A DNA stretch of 64,000 bases from Halosegnis rubeus (GTDB lineage: Archaea > Halobacteriota > Halobacteria > Halobacteriales > Haloarculaceae): assembly GCF_009184545.1 (NCBI RefSeq), contig NZ_QJOW01000004.1, forward strand, positions 238,949-302,948, written 5' to 3'. This document shows, piece by piece, positions 43,547 through 52,136 of this stretch (positions are counted from its first letter, which is position 1; each line of letters opens with the position of its first letter). A program made the translations under genes and the position numbers. The notes under the pieces are model-generated. The model did not search any database, was not told where the DNA came from, and saw only the letters and a program-made list of their open reading frames with translations.

Positions 43547-44122
43547 ATGAACACGACACAGCGGTCGGTCGCGGTCGGCGTGGTCGGCGTCCTCGTCTCG
43601 TTTCTCGCCATCCTCACCGCGGTCGGGACGGCGTCGTGGTTCTCGTGGGCTGACAACGCGCTCTCAGATTTAGGCGTCTCGGCCGGGGTCGCGCGACCGA
43701 TTTTCAACTACGGGCTCACCGCGACGGGCGTGATTGCGCTCGGGTTCGTGCCCGCGCTGTGGCGAACCGCAGACCACCTCGCCCACCGGGTCGCAGTCGT
43801 CCCGTTCGTGATTGCGATGGTCGGCGTCGCCGGCGTCGGGCTGTTCCCCTCCGACCAGCCGCTGCACGCGCCGGCGGCCATCACCGCGTATCTCGCCTTC
43901 ATGACGACGCCGACGGTGTACGGCGTCGGCGATCTGCTCGTCGGTGCGCGCCGGCGCGGAGTCGCGACGATTGCGAGCGCGCTCGCCCACCTCGGCTTCT
44001 GGGTAGTCTGGGCGACACAGTTGCAGGCGACGCTGCCGGGGTTGGCGGTGCCGGAGTTCGTCGGCTCGACGCTGTTCAACGCGTGGGTCTGTTACACGGC
44101 GACCCGGCTGTGGGACCGGTGA
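43547..44122 (+). CDS. DUF998-like integral membrane protein
   Basis: 191 aa. Six hydrophobic helices. WFSWADNALSDLGVSAG and IFNYGLTATGV fit the DUF998 pattern (SxLG near the first loop). Function unknown. The start ATG at 43547 lies 37 nt after the YdbT-like gene, so it may belong to the same transcript. Confidence 0.72.
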   Translation: MNTTQRSVAVGVVGVLVSFLAILTAVGTASWFSWADNALSDLGVSAGVARPIFNYGLTATGVIALGFVPALWRTADHLAHRVAVVPFVIAMVGVAGVGLFPSDQPLHAPAAITAYLAFMTTPTVYGVGDLLVGARRRGVATIASALAHLGFWVVWATQLQATLPGLAVPEFVGSTLFNAWVCYTATRLWDR

Positions 44123-44162
44123 GTCAGACAGGGTTTTAGGTCGGCTCTCCCGACTCTCAGAT

Positions 44163-45800
44163 ATGACCACCTGGCGGCGACAGACAGCGAAGTTCGTCGG
44201 CGGTATCGTCGTCGCTATCCTCGTGTTCACGCTGTTGTACGACTACGGGATGACGGCCTTCGACAACCGCCCTCGGACGCTGTTGGAGTCGCTGCAGGTC
44301 GTCGTGGAGACGTTCACGACGACGGGATACGGCTCGGACGCGGGGTGGAACTCCCGGGTGATGACGCTGTTCGTCATCGTGATGGACCTGACCGGCGTCG
44401 TCTTGATCTTCCTCGCGTTGCCGGCGCTCGCGTTCCCGCTGCTGGAAGAAGAGCTGTCGACGACCGTCCCGACGAGCACCGACCTCACGGACCACGTCGT
44501 CGTCTGCGGCTTCAGCGAGCGGGCCGAGACGCTCATCGAGGAGTTGGAGTCGCGCGGCGTCGACACCGTCATCGCGGAGCCGGACCGTAACGCCGCGCTC
44601 GACCGGTACGAAGACGGCTACACGGTTGTTCACGCCTCGCCCGACACGGTCGACGGGCTGCTCGCGGCGAACATCATCGAGGCGCGCGCCATCGTCGCTG
44701 ACATCTCCGACGAGGTGGACACCAGCATCGTCCTGACGGCGAAAGAACTGGCCGCCGACGTGCGCGTCGTCACCGTCGCGGAGAAACTCGACCACACCCG
44801 GTATCACGAACTCGCGGGCGCAGACGAGGTGTTGTCGCCTCGGACGCTGCTCGGGGAGAGTTTCGCCCGGAAGGTGACGACCGCCGTCTCCACGGACCTC
44901 GACGAACCGGTCGAGTTGGGCGAGAACTTCGATATCGTCGAGCTGTCGGTGCGGCGGGGGAGCCAACTCGTCGGTTCCTCGCTGGCGGAGAGCCGCCTGC
45001 GTGAGGAGACCGGCGTCAACGTCATCGGTCTCTGGTTCGACGGCGAGTTCCAGAGCCCGCCCGACCCGGCGGCGACCATCACCAGCGGAACCATCCTGCT
45101 CGTGAGCGGTCGCGACGACCAAATCGAGATGTTGCGCGAGCGCACACGGACAGACGTGCGCCGTCACGAATCAGGGAAGACGCTCGTCGTCGGCTACGGC
45201 GGCGTCGGCAGAGCGGTCTGTCGGATGCTGACCGAGGCGGGCCACGACCACACGACGGTGGACAAACGGGACATCGACGGGGTCGATATCGTGGGAGACG
45301 GCACCGAAGCGGAGACCCTACGCAGGGCCGGTATCGAGGAGGCGCGGACGGTCGTGCTCGCCATCGCCGACGACACCGTCGCCGAGTTCGCCACGCTGGT
45401 CTGTCGCGACCTCGCGCCGGACGTCGAGATTATCGTCCGGGCACAACAGCGCGAGAGCGTGAAGAAGCTGTATCGAGCGGGTGCCGACTACGCCCTCTCG
45501 CTGGCGTCCATCTCCGGCCGGATGACGGCGGGCACCGTCCTCGACGAGGAAGTACTCTCGATGACGACGCAGGTGGACATCGTCCGGACCGAGGCCCCGG
45601 GGCTGGTCGGACAGACCCTCGCCGAGGCGTCGGTGCGCGACGAGACGGGCTGTACGGTCGTCGCTGTCAGACGCGACGGCGACGAGGAGCCCCAGACCGA
45701 GGTGGGACCGGACTACCGCGTCAGCCATGGCGACCAACTCATCATCGCCGGGACGGACGAGGACGTCAACCGCTTCAACGAGCGATTCGGCAACTCCTGA
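44163..45800 (+). CDS. Potassium channel with two RCK (TrkA-N/TrkA-C) units
   Basis: 545 aa. Two membrane helices (about 10-28 and 67-90) enclose the selectivity filter TTTGYGS at residues 52-58. Two Rossmann RCK domains follow: VVVCGFSERAETLIEEL (about 110) and VVGYGGVGRAVCRML (about 343), each with a TrkA-C domain (LVGSSLAESRL; LVGQTLAEASV). The GYG filter is unusual-looking for a two-helix prokaryotic channel but is standard for K+. Regulates K+ conductance in response to nucleotides. Central to salt-in osmoadaptation. Confidence 0.88.
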   Translation: MTTWRRQTAKFVGGIVVAILVFTLLYDYGMTAFDNRPRTLLESLQVVVETFTTTGYGSDAGWNSRVMTLFVIVMDLTGVVLIFLALPALAFPLLEEELSTTVPTSTDLTDHVVVCGFSERAETLIEELESRGVDTVIAEPDRNAALDRYEDGYTVVHASPDTVDGLLAANIIEARAIVADISDEVDTSIVLTAKELAADVRVVTVAEKLDHTRYHELAGADEVLSPRTLLGESFARKVTTAVSTDLDEPVELGENFDIVELSVRRGSQLVGSSLAESRLREETGVNVIGLWFDGEFQSPPDPAATITSGTILLVSGRDDQIEMLRERTRTDVRRHESGKTLVVGYGGVGRAVCRMLTEAGHDHTTVDKRDIDGVDIVGDGTEAETLRRAGIEEARTVVLAIADDTVAEFATLVCRDLAPDVEIIVRAQQRESVKKLYRAGADYALSLASISGRMTAGTVLDEEVLSMTTQVDIVRTEAPGLVGQTLAEASVRDETGCTVVAVRRDGDEEPQTEVGPDYRVSHGDQLIIAGTDEDVNRFNERFGNS

Positions 45801-45840
45801 CGAGAGATACACTTTTTTATCGAGCGCGCCGGCGGTAGGT

Positions 45841-48291
45841 ATGAACGACAGACGCAGCGCGGCCGTCGCGATACTCGCGCTCGCACTTCTCGTCTCGGGG
45901 GCCGTCGGTGCCGGCGGCTTCGTCTCGCTCGCCGCGCCCGGTAGCGGCGACGCGTGGACCGCGGCCACCGACGCGAACGACCGGAGCATCGGCGCGACGG
46001 CCGACCGCGCGCTCACCGGCCCGACGAGCGTCGAGTCACCGTACGGTGAGGCGACCGTGCGCTACGACCGCGAGGGCGTTCCGCACATCGAGGCCGACAA
46101 CGAGACGGCGCTCTACTACGCCGTCGGCTACGTGCAGGCGCGCGACCGCCTGTTCCAGATGGACCTCCAGCGCCGGCTGATGCGGGGTGAGACGGCCGAA
46201 ATCGCCGGCGAATCCACCGTCGAGAGCGACCGCTTCTACCGGAAGATGGACTTCGCGGGTGCGGCCGAGGCCTCGTGGAACGCGACGAGAGACACCGAAG
46301 CCGGCGACGCGACTCGCGCCTACACCGCCGGCGTCAACCACTACATCGACACGGAGCCGCTGCCGACGGAGTTCCAGGCGAACGACTACGCGCCCGACGA
46401 GTGGACGCCCGTCGACTCGCTGCTCGTCGGCAAACTCATCGCGTGGCAGCTCACCGGCGACTTCCGCGACCTCGAGCGCGCGACGGTCGCCGACAGCTTC
46501 GACCCGGGGGCGGTGAGCGAACTCTATCCCGAACAGCTCGACCACGACTCCACGGTCGTGGGTCGCTCACAGGGCGGTGACGTGACACCGGCGAGTGCAC
46601 GGCCGAGCGCGTCACGGCAGGCTGGGACACAGGGCACGACCGGCGATTTCGCCGGGCTGTACGACCGTTACTCGACGTACGAGCGCTCGCTCGGCATCGG
46701 GTCGAACTCGTGGGTCGTCTCCGGTGAGCACACCGCAGACGGTGCGCCAATCGTCGCGAACGACCCGCATCTGTCCCTGACAGTGCCGCCCGTCTGGTAC
46801 GAGATGCACCTCGAATCGCCGGAGATGAACACCCGGGGCGTGGCGTTTCCGGGGCTGCCGTTCGTCGTCATCGGACGGACCGAAAGCGTCTCGTGGGGCT
46901 TCACCAACGTCGGGGCAGACCAGACTGACCTCTACACCTTCGAGCGACCGACGGACGACACCTACGTCTACGACGGCGAGACGCGAGAGGTGCAGACGGA
47001 GACGGAGACCATCGAGGTGGCGAACGGCCCGGACGCCGGGGTAGAGATACGCAAGACGGTGAAGGGACCGCTGCTCGAGCGCGGCGGCCAGGAGGTGGCC
47101 GTCTCGTGGCTCGGGCTGACCGGGACCCGCGAGGGGCAGGCGATACACGACCTCAACCACGCTGAGGACCTCGCTGCCGTGAGCGAGGCGCTCCGGACCT
47201 TCGACACCCCGACCCAGAACATCGTCGCAGCCGACCGCGACGGCGGAACGCTGTTCCGCACGACCGGCAAGTACCCCTACCGGTACACCGACGGCGAGCG
47301 CGTCTCCGGTGAACTCCCGTTCAACGCGACCGCAGGTGAAGGGAACTGGCGCGGCTGGACGCCGTACGGTCAGACCGACTGGGACGCCGGCGGCTTCGTC
47401 CCCTTCGAGGACGTGCCCCACGTCGATAATCCGGACGTGCTCGCGACCGCGAACCAGCGCACGACCGACGAGCCGGGCTTTTATGTCTCCTACAGCGAGC
47501 GATTCGCCGACCCGTACCGGGGCGCGCGCATCTACGAGCGGCTCGAATCGCGGGTCGAGAGCGACAGACCGGTGACCGCCGCGTTCATGCAGGACCTCCA
47601 GCGCGACACCCGGTCGCTGGCGGCGGCCCGATATCAGGAGCCGATACTCGATGCTCGCAGCGAGATGTCGGCCGACGTGCGGACCGAGGCAGACCGACTG
47701 GTGGGGTGGGACGCCCGGATGAATCGTGACTCCCGGGCCGCGCTGCTGTACGCGCTGTTCCGTGAGGAGGTGCGCGGGGTCGTGTTCGGCGACGAGTTCG
47801 CGGCCGAGGGACTCGATTCGAGCTACTACCCGCACCACACGACGCTTCAGAATCTCCCGGCGGACAGCGAGTGGTTCGACAACGCGACCACGCCCGCGCG
47901 CGAGACGCGCGCCGACGGCTACGCGACCGCGTTTGAGCGGGCCGTCGAACGCGCCGAGGAGGAAGGGTGGCGGGTCTACGGCGACTACAACGTCGTCGAC
48001 CTAGACCACCGATTCCCGCTCGCGTTTCTCGAATACCCCGAAGTGCCGACCAACGGCGGCCCGTTCACGGTGTCGAACTTCCGGGTGACGGGCGATGCGG
48101 GGTCGTCGTGGCGAATGGTCGTCTCGGGCAGTGAGGCGTACGGCGTCATCCCCGGCGGCCAGTCGGGCAACCCGTACTCGCCACACTATGCCGACCAGCT
48201 CGACCCGTGGGCCAACGGCGGCTACCACCCGATTCCGACCGAATCGAGCGGGCCAATCGTCATCATGTTCGACGAGGAGGGGGACGCATGA
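45841..48291 (+). CDS. Penicillin acylase family (S45) N-terminal nucleophile hydrolase
   Basis: 816 aa. N-terminal signal/anchor helix (VAILALALLVSGAVGAGGFV), alpha chain with RYDREGVPHIEADNETALYYAVGYVQARDRLFQMDLQRR, and the autoprocessing site in LGIGSNSWVVSG, where Ser288 becomes the N-terminal nucleophile of the beta chain. The ANDPHLSLTVPPVWYEMHLES segment follows, as in S45 enzymes. Haloarchaeal members may act on acyl-homoserine lactones or antibiotics (inference). Exported. Its stop overlaps the next ATG by four bases. Confidence 0.88.
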   Translation: MNDRRSAAVAILALALLVSGAVGAGGFVSLAAPGSGDAWTAATDANDRSIGATADRALTGPTSVESPYGEATVRYDREGVPHIEADNETALYYAVGYVQARDRLFQMDLQRRLMRGETAEIAGESTVESDRFYRKMDFAGAAEASWNATRDTEAGDATRAYTAGVNHYIDTEPLPTEFQANDYAPDEWTPVDSLLVGKLIAWQLTGDFRDLERATVADSFDPGAVSELYPEQLDHDSTVVGRSQGGDVTPASARPSASRQAGTQGTTGDFAGLYDRYSTYERSLGIGSNSWVVSGEHTADGAPIVANDPHLSLTVPPVWYEMHLESPEMNTRGVAFPGLPFVVIGRTESVSWGFTNVGADQTDLYTFERPTDDTYVYDGETREVQTETETIEVANGPDAGVEIRKTVKGPLLERGGQEVAVSWLGLTGTREGQAIHDLNHAEDLAAVSEALRTFDTPTQNIVAADRDGGTLFRTTGKYPYRYTDGERVSGELPFNATAGEGNWRGWTPYGQTDWDAGGFVPFEDVPHVDNPDVLATANQRTTDEPGFYVSYSERFADPYRGARIYERLESRVESDRPVTAAFMQDLQRDTRSLAAARYQEPILDARSEMSADVRTEADRLVGWDARMNRDSRAALLYALFREEVRGVVFGDEFAAEGLDSSYYPHHTTLQNLPADSEWFDNATTPARETRADGYATAFERAVERAEEEGWRVYGDYNVVDLDHRFPLAFLEYPEVPTNGGPFTVSNFRVTGDAGSSWRMVVSGSEAYGVIPGGQSGNPYSPHYADQLDPWANGGYHPIPTESSGPIVIMFDEEGDA

Positions 48292-48632
48292 GCTACCTGA
48301 CGCCCGACGCGCTCGCCCGGTTTCGCGACACCGAACGCGCGACGCAGGCGATGGTCGTCGCCTTCGCCGTCGGACTGGTCGCGACGTACGTGCATCCACT
48401 TGGTCTCGTCGTCGGTGGCGCACTGCTCGGGGGGACGGCGTCGTCGGTTCGGGAGGCGGTCGTCCTCGGCTCCGAGTTCGGCGTGACCGTCCTGCTCGCG
48501 TGGGCCGGACTGCTCGTCTGGTACGGCGTGCTCGGAGCGGTCGCGACAGCTGTCCCGCTCATCTACATCGCGCTCGCGTCGGCGCTCGCGGTTCCTCCGC
48601 TCGCGGCCGTCGCGGTGCGCGGGCTGGTCTGA
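48288..48632 (+). CDS. Small integral membrane protein (114 aa)
   Basis: Three to four hydrophobic segments after a polar N-terminus (MSYLTPDALARFRDTERATQ). No family recognised. Coupled to the penicillin acylase gene by an ATGA overlap, so it may assist its membrane association or export; this is inference from context. Confidence 0.65.
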   Translation: MSYLTPDALARFRDTERATQAMVVAFAVGLVATYVHPLGLVVGGALLGGTASSVREAVVLGSEFGVTVLLAWAGLLVWYGVLGAVATAVPLIYIALASALAVPPLAAVAVRGLV

Positions 48633-48665
48633 GCCGTTTTTTACACTCCCCCGCGTAGCGTCGGT

Positions 48666-49460
48666 ATGGATATCGACGCCGTCGTCGTCGACCTCGACGG
48701 AACGGTGTATCTCGGCGACGAACTGCTGGCCGGAGCACGCGAAGCTATCGAGACGCTGCGCGAACGCGGGTACGACCTGCTGTTCGTGACGAACAACCCG
48801 ACCCGAAGTCCGGCGGGGTACGTCGACCGCCTCGCCGACCTCGGCGTCGAGGCGACGGCGTCAGAGATTCTCTCGGCCGGGACCGTGACGGCGGAGTTTC
48901 TGGCTGACCGCCACGCCGCCGACGCCGTATTCGCTATCGGCTCGGACGGGCTGTTCACACAGCTCGACGACGCGGGCGTCACCACCACGGCTGACCCCCA
49001 GCGGGCTGACGTGCTCGTCACCTCCCACTGTTATCAGTTCGACTACGAGGACCTCACCCACGGGCTGTGGGCGCTCGACGACGAGACCGCCTTCTACGGG
49101 ACGGACCGCGACCTGACCTACCCCGACGACGACGGTCGTGAGTACCCGGGGTCGGGCGCAATCACCCGTGCCGTCGCCGGGGTCGCAGAGCGGGAACCCG
49201 ACCGCGTGCTCGGAAAACCGTCGGGCGTGATGGTGGAACTCATCGCCGACCGACTGGCACGCCCCGAGCGCTGCTGTATCGTCGGCGACAGTCTCGATAC
49301 CGACATCGCGCTCGGCGAGCGCGCCGGCATGGCGACGGTACTCGTCCTCTCGGGCCGTACCGACCACGTGGCGGTAGAGGATGCCCCCGTCGCGCCCGAC
49401 TACGTGCTCGATGGACTTGCCGACCTCCCGGCGCTGCTCGACGACCGTGGTACAGTCTGA
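48666..49460 (+). CDS. HAD-superfamily phosphatase, NagD/class IIA type
   Basis: 264 aa. Motif I VVVDLDGTVYLGD, motif II VTNNPTRSP, the C2-cap, Lys in LGKPSGVMVEL and motif IV IVGDSLDTDIALGERAGM. Members dephosphorylate 4-nitrophenyl phosphate, phosphoglycolate or nucleotides. Full length. A tttttta element about 20-30 nt upstream may be its TATA box. Confidence 0.88.
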   Translation: MDIDAVVVDLDGTVYLGDELLAGAREAIETLRERGYDLLFVTNNPTRSPAGYVDRLADLGVEATASEILSAGTVTAEFLADRHAADAVFAIGSDGLFTQLDDAGVTTTADPQRADVLVTSHCYQFDYEDLTHGLWALDDETAFYGTDRDLTYPDDDGREYPGSGAITRAVAGVAEREPDRVLGKPSGVMVELIADRLARPERCCIVGDSLDTDIALGERAGMATVLVLSGRTDHVAVEDAPVAPDYVLDGLADLPALLDDRGTV

Positions 49461-49496
49461 CAAAGACTTATACCCAGTGGTGTGTAACCACTTCGT

Positions 49497-49655
49497 ATGG
49501 AGATGATTGATAACCCATACGAGTACGGCGGCGAACGGATGGACGGCGGTCTCGAAGGTCGAACCCCCGAAGGGTGTGAGAACGGCGGCGACGCCGTTAT
49601 CGTCGACGGCGAATCCGTCAGCTACAGGAGCTACCAGGCGCGCAACGGTGGCTGA
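49497..49655 (+). CDS. Small conserved-looking haloarchaeal protein (52 aa)
   Basis: Encodes MEMIDNPYEYGGERMDGGLE at the start and ends SYRSYQARNGG; acidic and Gly-rich, without hydrophobic stretches. The pattern is protein-like in exactly one frame, and acttatac at 49466-49473 lies about 27 nt before the ATG, so a leaderless transcript is predicted. I do not know a function. Confidence 0.65.
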   Translation: MEMIDNPYEYGGERMDGGLEGRTPEGCENGGDAVIVDGESVSYRSYQARNGG

Positions 49656-49683
49656 TTGCTAGCCGACGCCACCGGCTACACGC

Positions 49684-49700
49684 TGTTTTCGCTGTGAAAA
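49684..49700 (+). terminator. Hairpin after the 52-aa gene
   Basis: GTTTTC-GCTGT-GAAAAC, a perfect 6-bp stem with 5-base loop, starting about 29 bases after the stop codon of the 52-aa gene. Without a strong T-run it is only a possible terminator or 3'-stabilising stem. Confidence 0.35.
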
Positions 49701-49715
49701 CGGGAGGAATTAGCT

Positions 49716-49847
49716 ATGGCGTCAGGAGACGGCGAGACGTGGAGCCGTCACTCCTCGATGCCGATTGTTGAATTCCGTACAGATTGGAGAAACAAGCCGC
49801 GCATTTGTGTCGTCTCAGCCACCATCTCAACGACAAGCCTGTGTTGA
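49716..49847 (+). CDS. Possible small protein (43 aa) with strong ribosome binding site
   Basis: GGGAGGAATTAGCT directly precedes ATG at 49716, nearly ideal spacing. The 43 residues (starting MASGDGETWSRHSSM, two Cys near the end) show no recognisable family and neutral composition. AT-rich promoter sequence is not obvious, so transcription from the 49466 promoter would be needed. Either a real tiny gene or chance. Confidence 0.3.
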   Translation: MASGDGETWSRHSSMPIVEFRTDWRNKPRICVVSATISTTSLC

Positions 49848-49932
49848 CCGGCACAGACGACAGGAATTAGGCCAGCGGGCGACCGACGCGAATAAACGCA
49901 CGGTGGGTTTCAAACGTGGGGTACTCGAATAG

Positions 49933-49940
49933 TATATAAG
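49933..49940 (+). promoter_or_regulatory. TATA element of the MTH865-like gene
   Basis: TATATAAG, about 30 nt before ATG 49966; one of the best TATA matches in the window. Confidence 0.6.
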
Positions 49941-49965
49941 TGAGGTGGCCGACAGTACGACCGCT

Positions 49966-50217
49966 ATGGTAGACAAAGCAGAACTCCGCGAGCAGATGGA
50001 AGAAGCGTTCGGCGAAGCAGACTACCCCATCAGCAGTCCGATGGACCTCGTGCCGGCGCTTCCGAACGGCCCGGGGACGAAGTTCGAGTCCGGCGACTTC
50101 TCCATGACGGCGATGGAGCTGAACACGAAGCTCGGTGGCGGCGACTTCCCGTATGAGTCCGTCGAGGCGTTCGTCAACGACGTGCTGGCGAACCTCGAAG
50201 AGCAGGGCGAGATCTGA
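49966..50217 (+). CDS. MTH865 family protein (83 aa)
   Basis: ELREQMEEAFGEADYPISSPMDLVPALPNGPGTKFESGDFSMTAMEL-type pattern with FVNDVLANLEEQGEI at the C-terminus is the MTH865 fold, a small helical protein with EF-hand-like topology found in methanogens and halophiles. Function unknown. Likely leaderless; followed 40 nt later by an AhpD-like gene. Confidence 0.8.
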   Translation: MVDKAELREQMEEAFGEADYPISSPMDLVPALPNGPGTKFESGDFSMTAMELNTKLGGGDFPYESVEAFVNDVLANLEEQGEI

Positions 50218-50257
50218 GCGCCGGCAGGGTTAACTCACGCCGTGTGGAAATGTCGGT

Positions 50258-50827
50258 ATGACAGAGCCGATGGGTCGATTCGAGACCCCCGCGCTGGCGG
50301 ACCTTCCCGACGACGTGCGAGAACGCATCGAGACGGAGACCGAGGAAGCCGGCTTCACGCCGAACGTCTTCTCGGCGTTCGCCTACAAGCCGAGCCACTT
50401 CCGCGCTTTCTTCGAGTATCACGACGCCATCATCGACGACGCGGCCATCGAGCGGGCCGAGATCGAGATGCTCATCGTCACCGTGTCGGGCATCAACGAC
50501 TGTCTCTACTGTGTCGTCGCCCACGGCGCACTCCTGCGCATCTACAGCGGTCGCCCGAAGCTCGCCGACCAGCTCGCCACCAACCACCGGAGCGCCGACC
50601 TCACGGAGCGTCGCCGTGCAATGTTGGATTTCGCCGAGCTCCTCACCGAATCCCCGGGGGAGGTCGACGACGCCGCAGTCGCGGCGCTGAGAGAGGCCGG
50701 CTTCTCCGACGAGCAGGTGTGGGACATCGCCACCGTGGTCGCCTACTACAACCTCTCGAACCGGCTCGCGACCGTCGCGGATATGCGCCCCAACGAGGAG
50801 TTCTACACGCTCGGCCGGGGCGAGTAG
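50258..50827 (+). CDS. Carboxymuconolactone decarboxylase/AhpD-like peroxidase-related protein
   Basis: 189 aa. All-helical CMD domain with the redox motif CLYCVVAHG (CxxC-x3-H) near residue 87, like the alkylhydroperoxidase AhpD. FTPNVFSAFAYKPSHFRAFFEYHDAI is the characteristic first helix pair. Probably reduces peroxides through a thiol relay; physiological partner unknown. Ends exactly where the converging DUF4396 gene ends. Confidence 0.85.
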   Translation: MTEPMGRFETPALADLPDDVRERIETETEEAGFTPNVFSAFAYKPSHFRAFFEYHDAIIDDAAIERAEIEMLIVTVSGINDCLYCVVAHGALLRIYSGRPKLADQLATNHRSADLTERRRAMLDFAELLTESPGEVDDAAVAALREAGFSDEQVWDIATVVAYYNLSNRLATVADMRPNEEFYTLGRGE

Positions 50828-51410
50828 TCAGGCCTGTCGCGGGTCAGCCATCCCGCCTTTCACGCCGACCGCGACCAGCCCGACGTTCACCGGGTACGCG
50901 ACGAGGAGCCCGACGCTCAACGAGAAGATGAGTCCGGACCAGAAGAGCACGGAGCCGATATGTGCCTCGCCCGTAACCCAGATGTCCGTCCCGATTGCCG
51001 TCACCTCCATCACGGTAATCGAGGGCGTCTCCGAGTAGAGCGCGTCCGTCACCGCGGTGGCGAGCGATTCGCCTTCCTGCACGAGCAGCCCGACGGTGAG
51101 AGCGAAGCCGGCGAGATACGCACACGCGAACGTCGTCGCCGCGACGCCCAGCGTCGGCAGCGAGAGGATGCCGGCCGCCACAACGACGCCGACGACCTCG
51201 CCCGCGCCACACCCCGAATAGCAGTGCGCGACCGAGCGGTCCGGAGTACAACACCGTCAGCCCCCAGACGAACTGCATCAGCGGGGCGAGATGGCTGTTG
51301 TGCGCCCGGAGGTCGTACGCGAGGGCGACCAGCGAACAGGCGACCAGAACGACCCATACGGCGAGCACGCGGGGGTCGGTCAGTACGGCTTGGAGGGTTT
51401 CAACGACCAT
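50828..51410 (-). pseudogene. DUF4396 membrane protein gene with internal deletion and frameshift
   Basis: The N-terminal part, from ATG 51410, reads AVWVVLVACSLVALAYDLRA and LAPLMQFVWGLTVLYSGP in one frame. The continuation RSVAHCYSGCGAGEVVGVV and then FACAYLAGFALTVGLLVQEG, SETPSITVMEVTAIGTD is in another frame and runs to 50828. Intact DUF4396 proteins have about 20-25 residues (a Trp/Arg-rich loop) between SGP and RSVxHCYSGCG; these are missing here, with the junction at about 51232-51246. A single out-of-frame deletion explains it. The HCYSGCGAGE motif may bind metal. Confidence 0.7.
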
Positions 51411-51524
51411 GAGCCGGCGTTCTCCCGACAGCAGTATGCACCTTGTGGCGACGCCCGACTCGTAGGCAGGAATCTGAATCTAGCGGGCGTGAACGCTTTG
51501 GTTTGTGAAGTATAACCACGGTGT

Positions 51525-52094
51525 GTGCCACTTGACGAGATGGATTTCGAGATTCTTTCCCTGCTCGCGGCGGACGCCCGCCGGCCGTACAGCGACATCG
51601 GCGACGTGGTCGACCTCTCCGGACCGGCCGTCTCCCAGCGAGTCACACGGCTGCAGGAAAGCGGCGTCATCGACGGCTTCACCGTCAGCCTGAACCGGGA
51701 TCGGCTCCGGGCGGGCGTGGGCGTCCTCGTGACCGTCACCGATCCCGAGGACGTGGACGCGCTCGGCGACCGACTCGCCCGGGCCGACGGCGTCGAGGGA
51801 GTCTTCACCTCCGTCGACGGGACCGTCCGGTTCACCGGGCGGACGGCCGCAGACGACGTGCGCTCTTGGGTACACGCGTTGGTCGGCGAGGAGAGCTTCG
51901 ACGTGGAACTGCTCGATAGCGTGACGTGGGAACCGTCCGTCGCGGGCGGCGGTTTCGCCGTCGCCTGCGCGGAGTGTGCAAACACCGTCGACTCCGAGGG
52001 CGAGTCGATTCGCCTCGACGGCGAGACGTACCACTTCTGTTGTTCCTCCTGTCGTGCCCGCTTTGAAGAGCGATACAACCGACTCAGCGAGTGA
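51525..52094 (+). CDS. Lrp/AsnC-type regulator with C-terminal TRASH metal-binding domain
   Basis: 189 aa from GTG. HTH: LDEMDFEILSLLAADARRPYSDIGDVVDLSGPAVSQRVTRLQESGVI. A RAM-like middle domain follows. The C-terminus FAVACAECANTVDSEG ... YHFCCSSCRARFEERY is a TRASH domain with CxxC and CCxxC, a copper/heavy-metal sensor in archaea. Similar haloarchaeal proteins control Cu-ATPase genes. ATG 51540 is an alternative start and has a gtataac element 26 nt upstream; homologous starts favour GTG 51525. Followed by a Met-rich membrane protein gene. Confidence 0.82.
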   Translation: MPLDEMDFEILSLLAADARRPYSDIGDVVDLSGPAVSQRVTRLQESGVIDGFTVSLNRDRLRAGVGVLVTVTDPEDVDALGDRLARADGVEGVFTSVDGTVRFTGRTAADDVRSWVHALVGEESFDVELLDSVTWEPSVAGGGFAVACAECANTVDSEGESIRLDGETYHFCCSSCRARFEERYNRLSE

Positions 52095-52136
52095 GTCAAA
52101 CAGAAGGTAGTTGCCGGAGCCGTCACAACGGGTGGT

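Noticed and set aside
51212..51215. Homopolymer sequencing error as cause of the DUF4396 frameshift
   Set aside because: The second frame already reads RSVAHCYSG upstream of the C-run, so the shift lies earlier and about 20 residues are missing; a real deletion fits better.
51525..51542. Firm choice of ATG 51540 as regulator start
   Set aside because: The TATA spacing favours it, but the LDEMD motif before it is conserved in the family, so GTG 51525 is kept.
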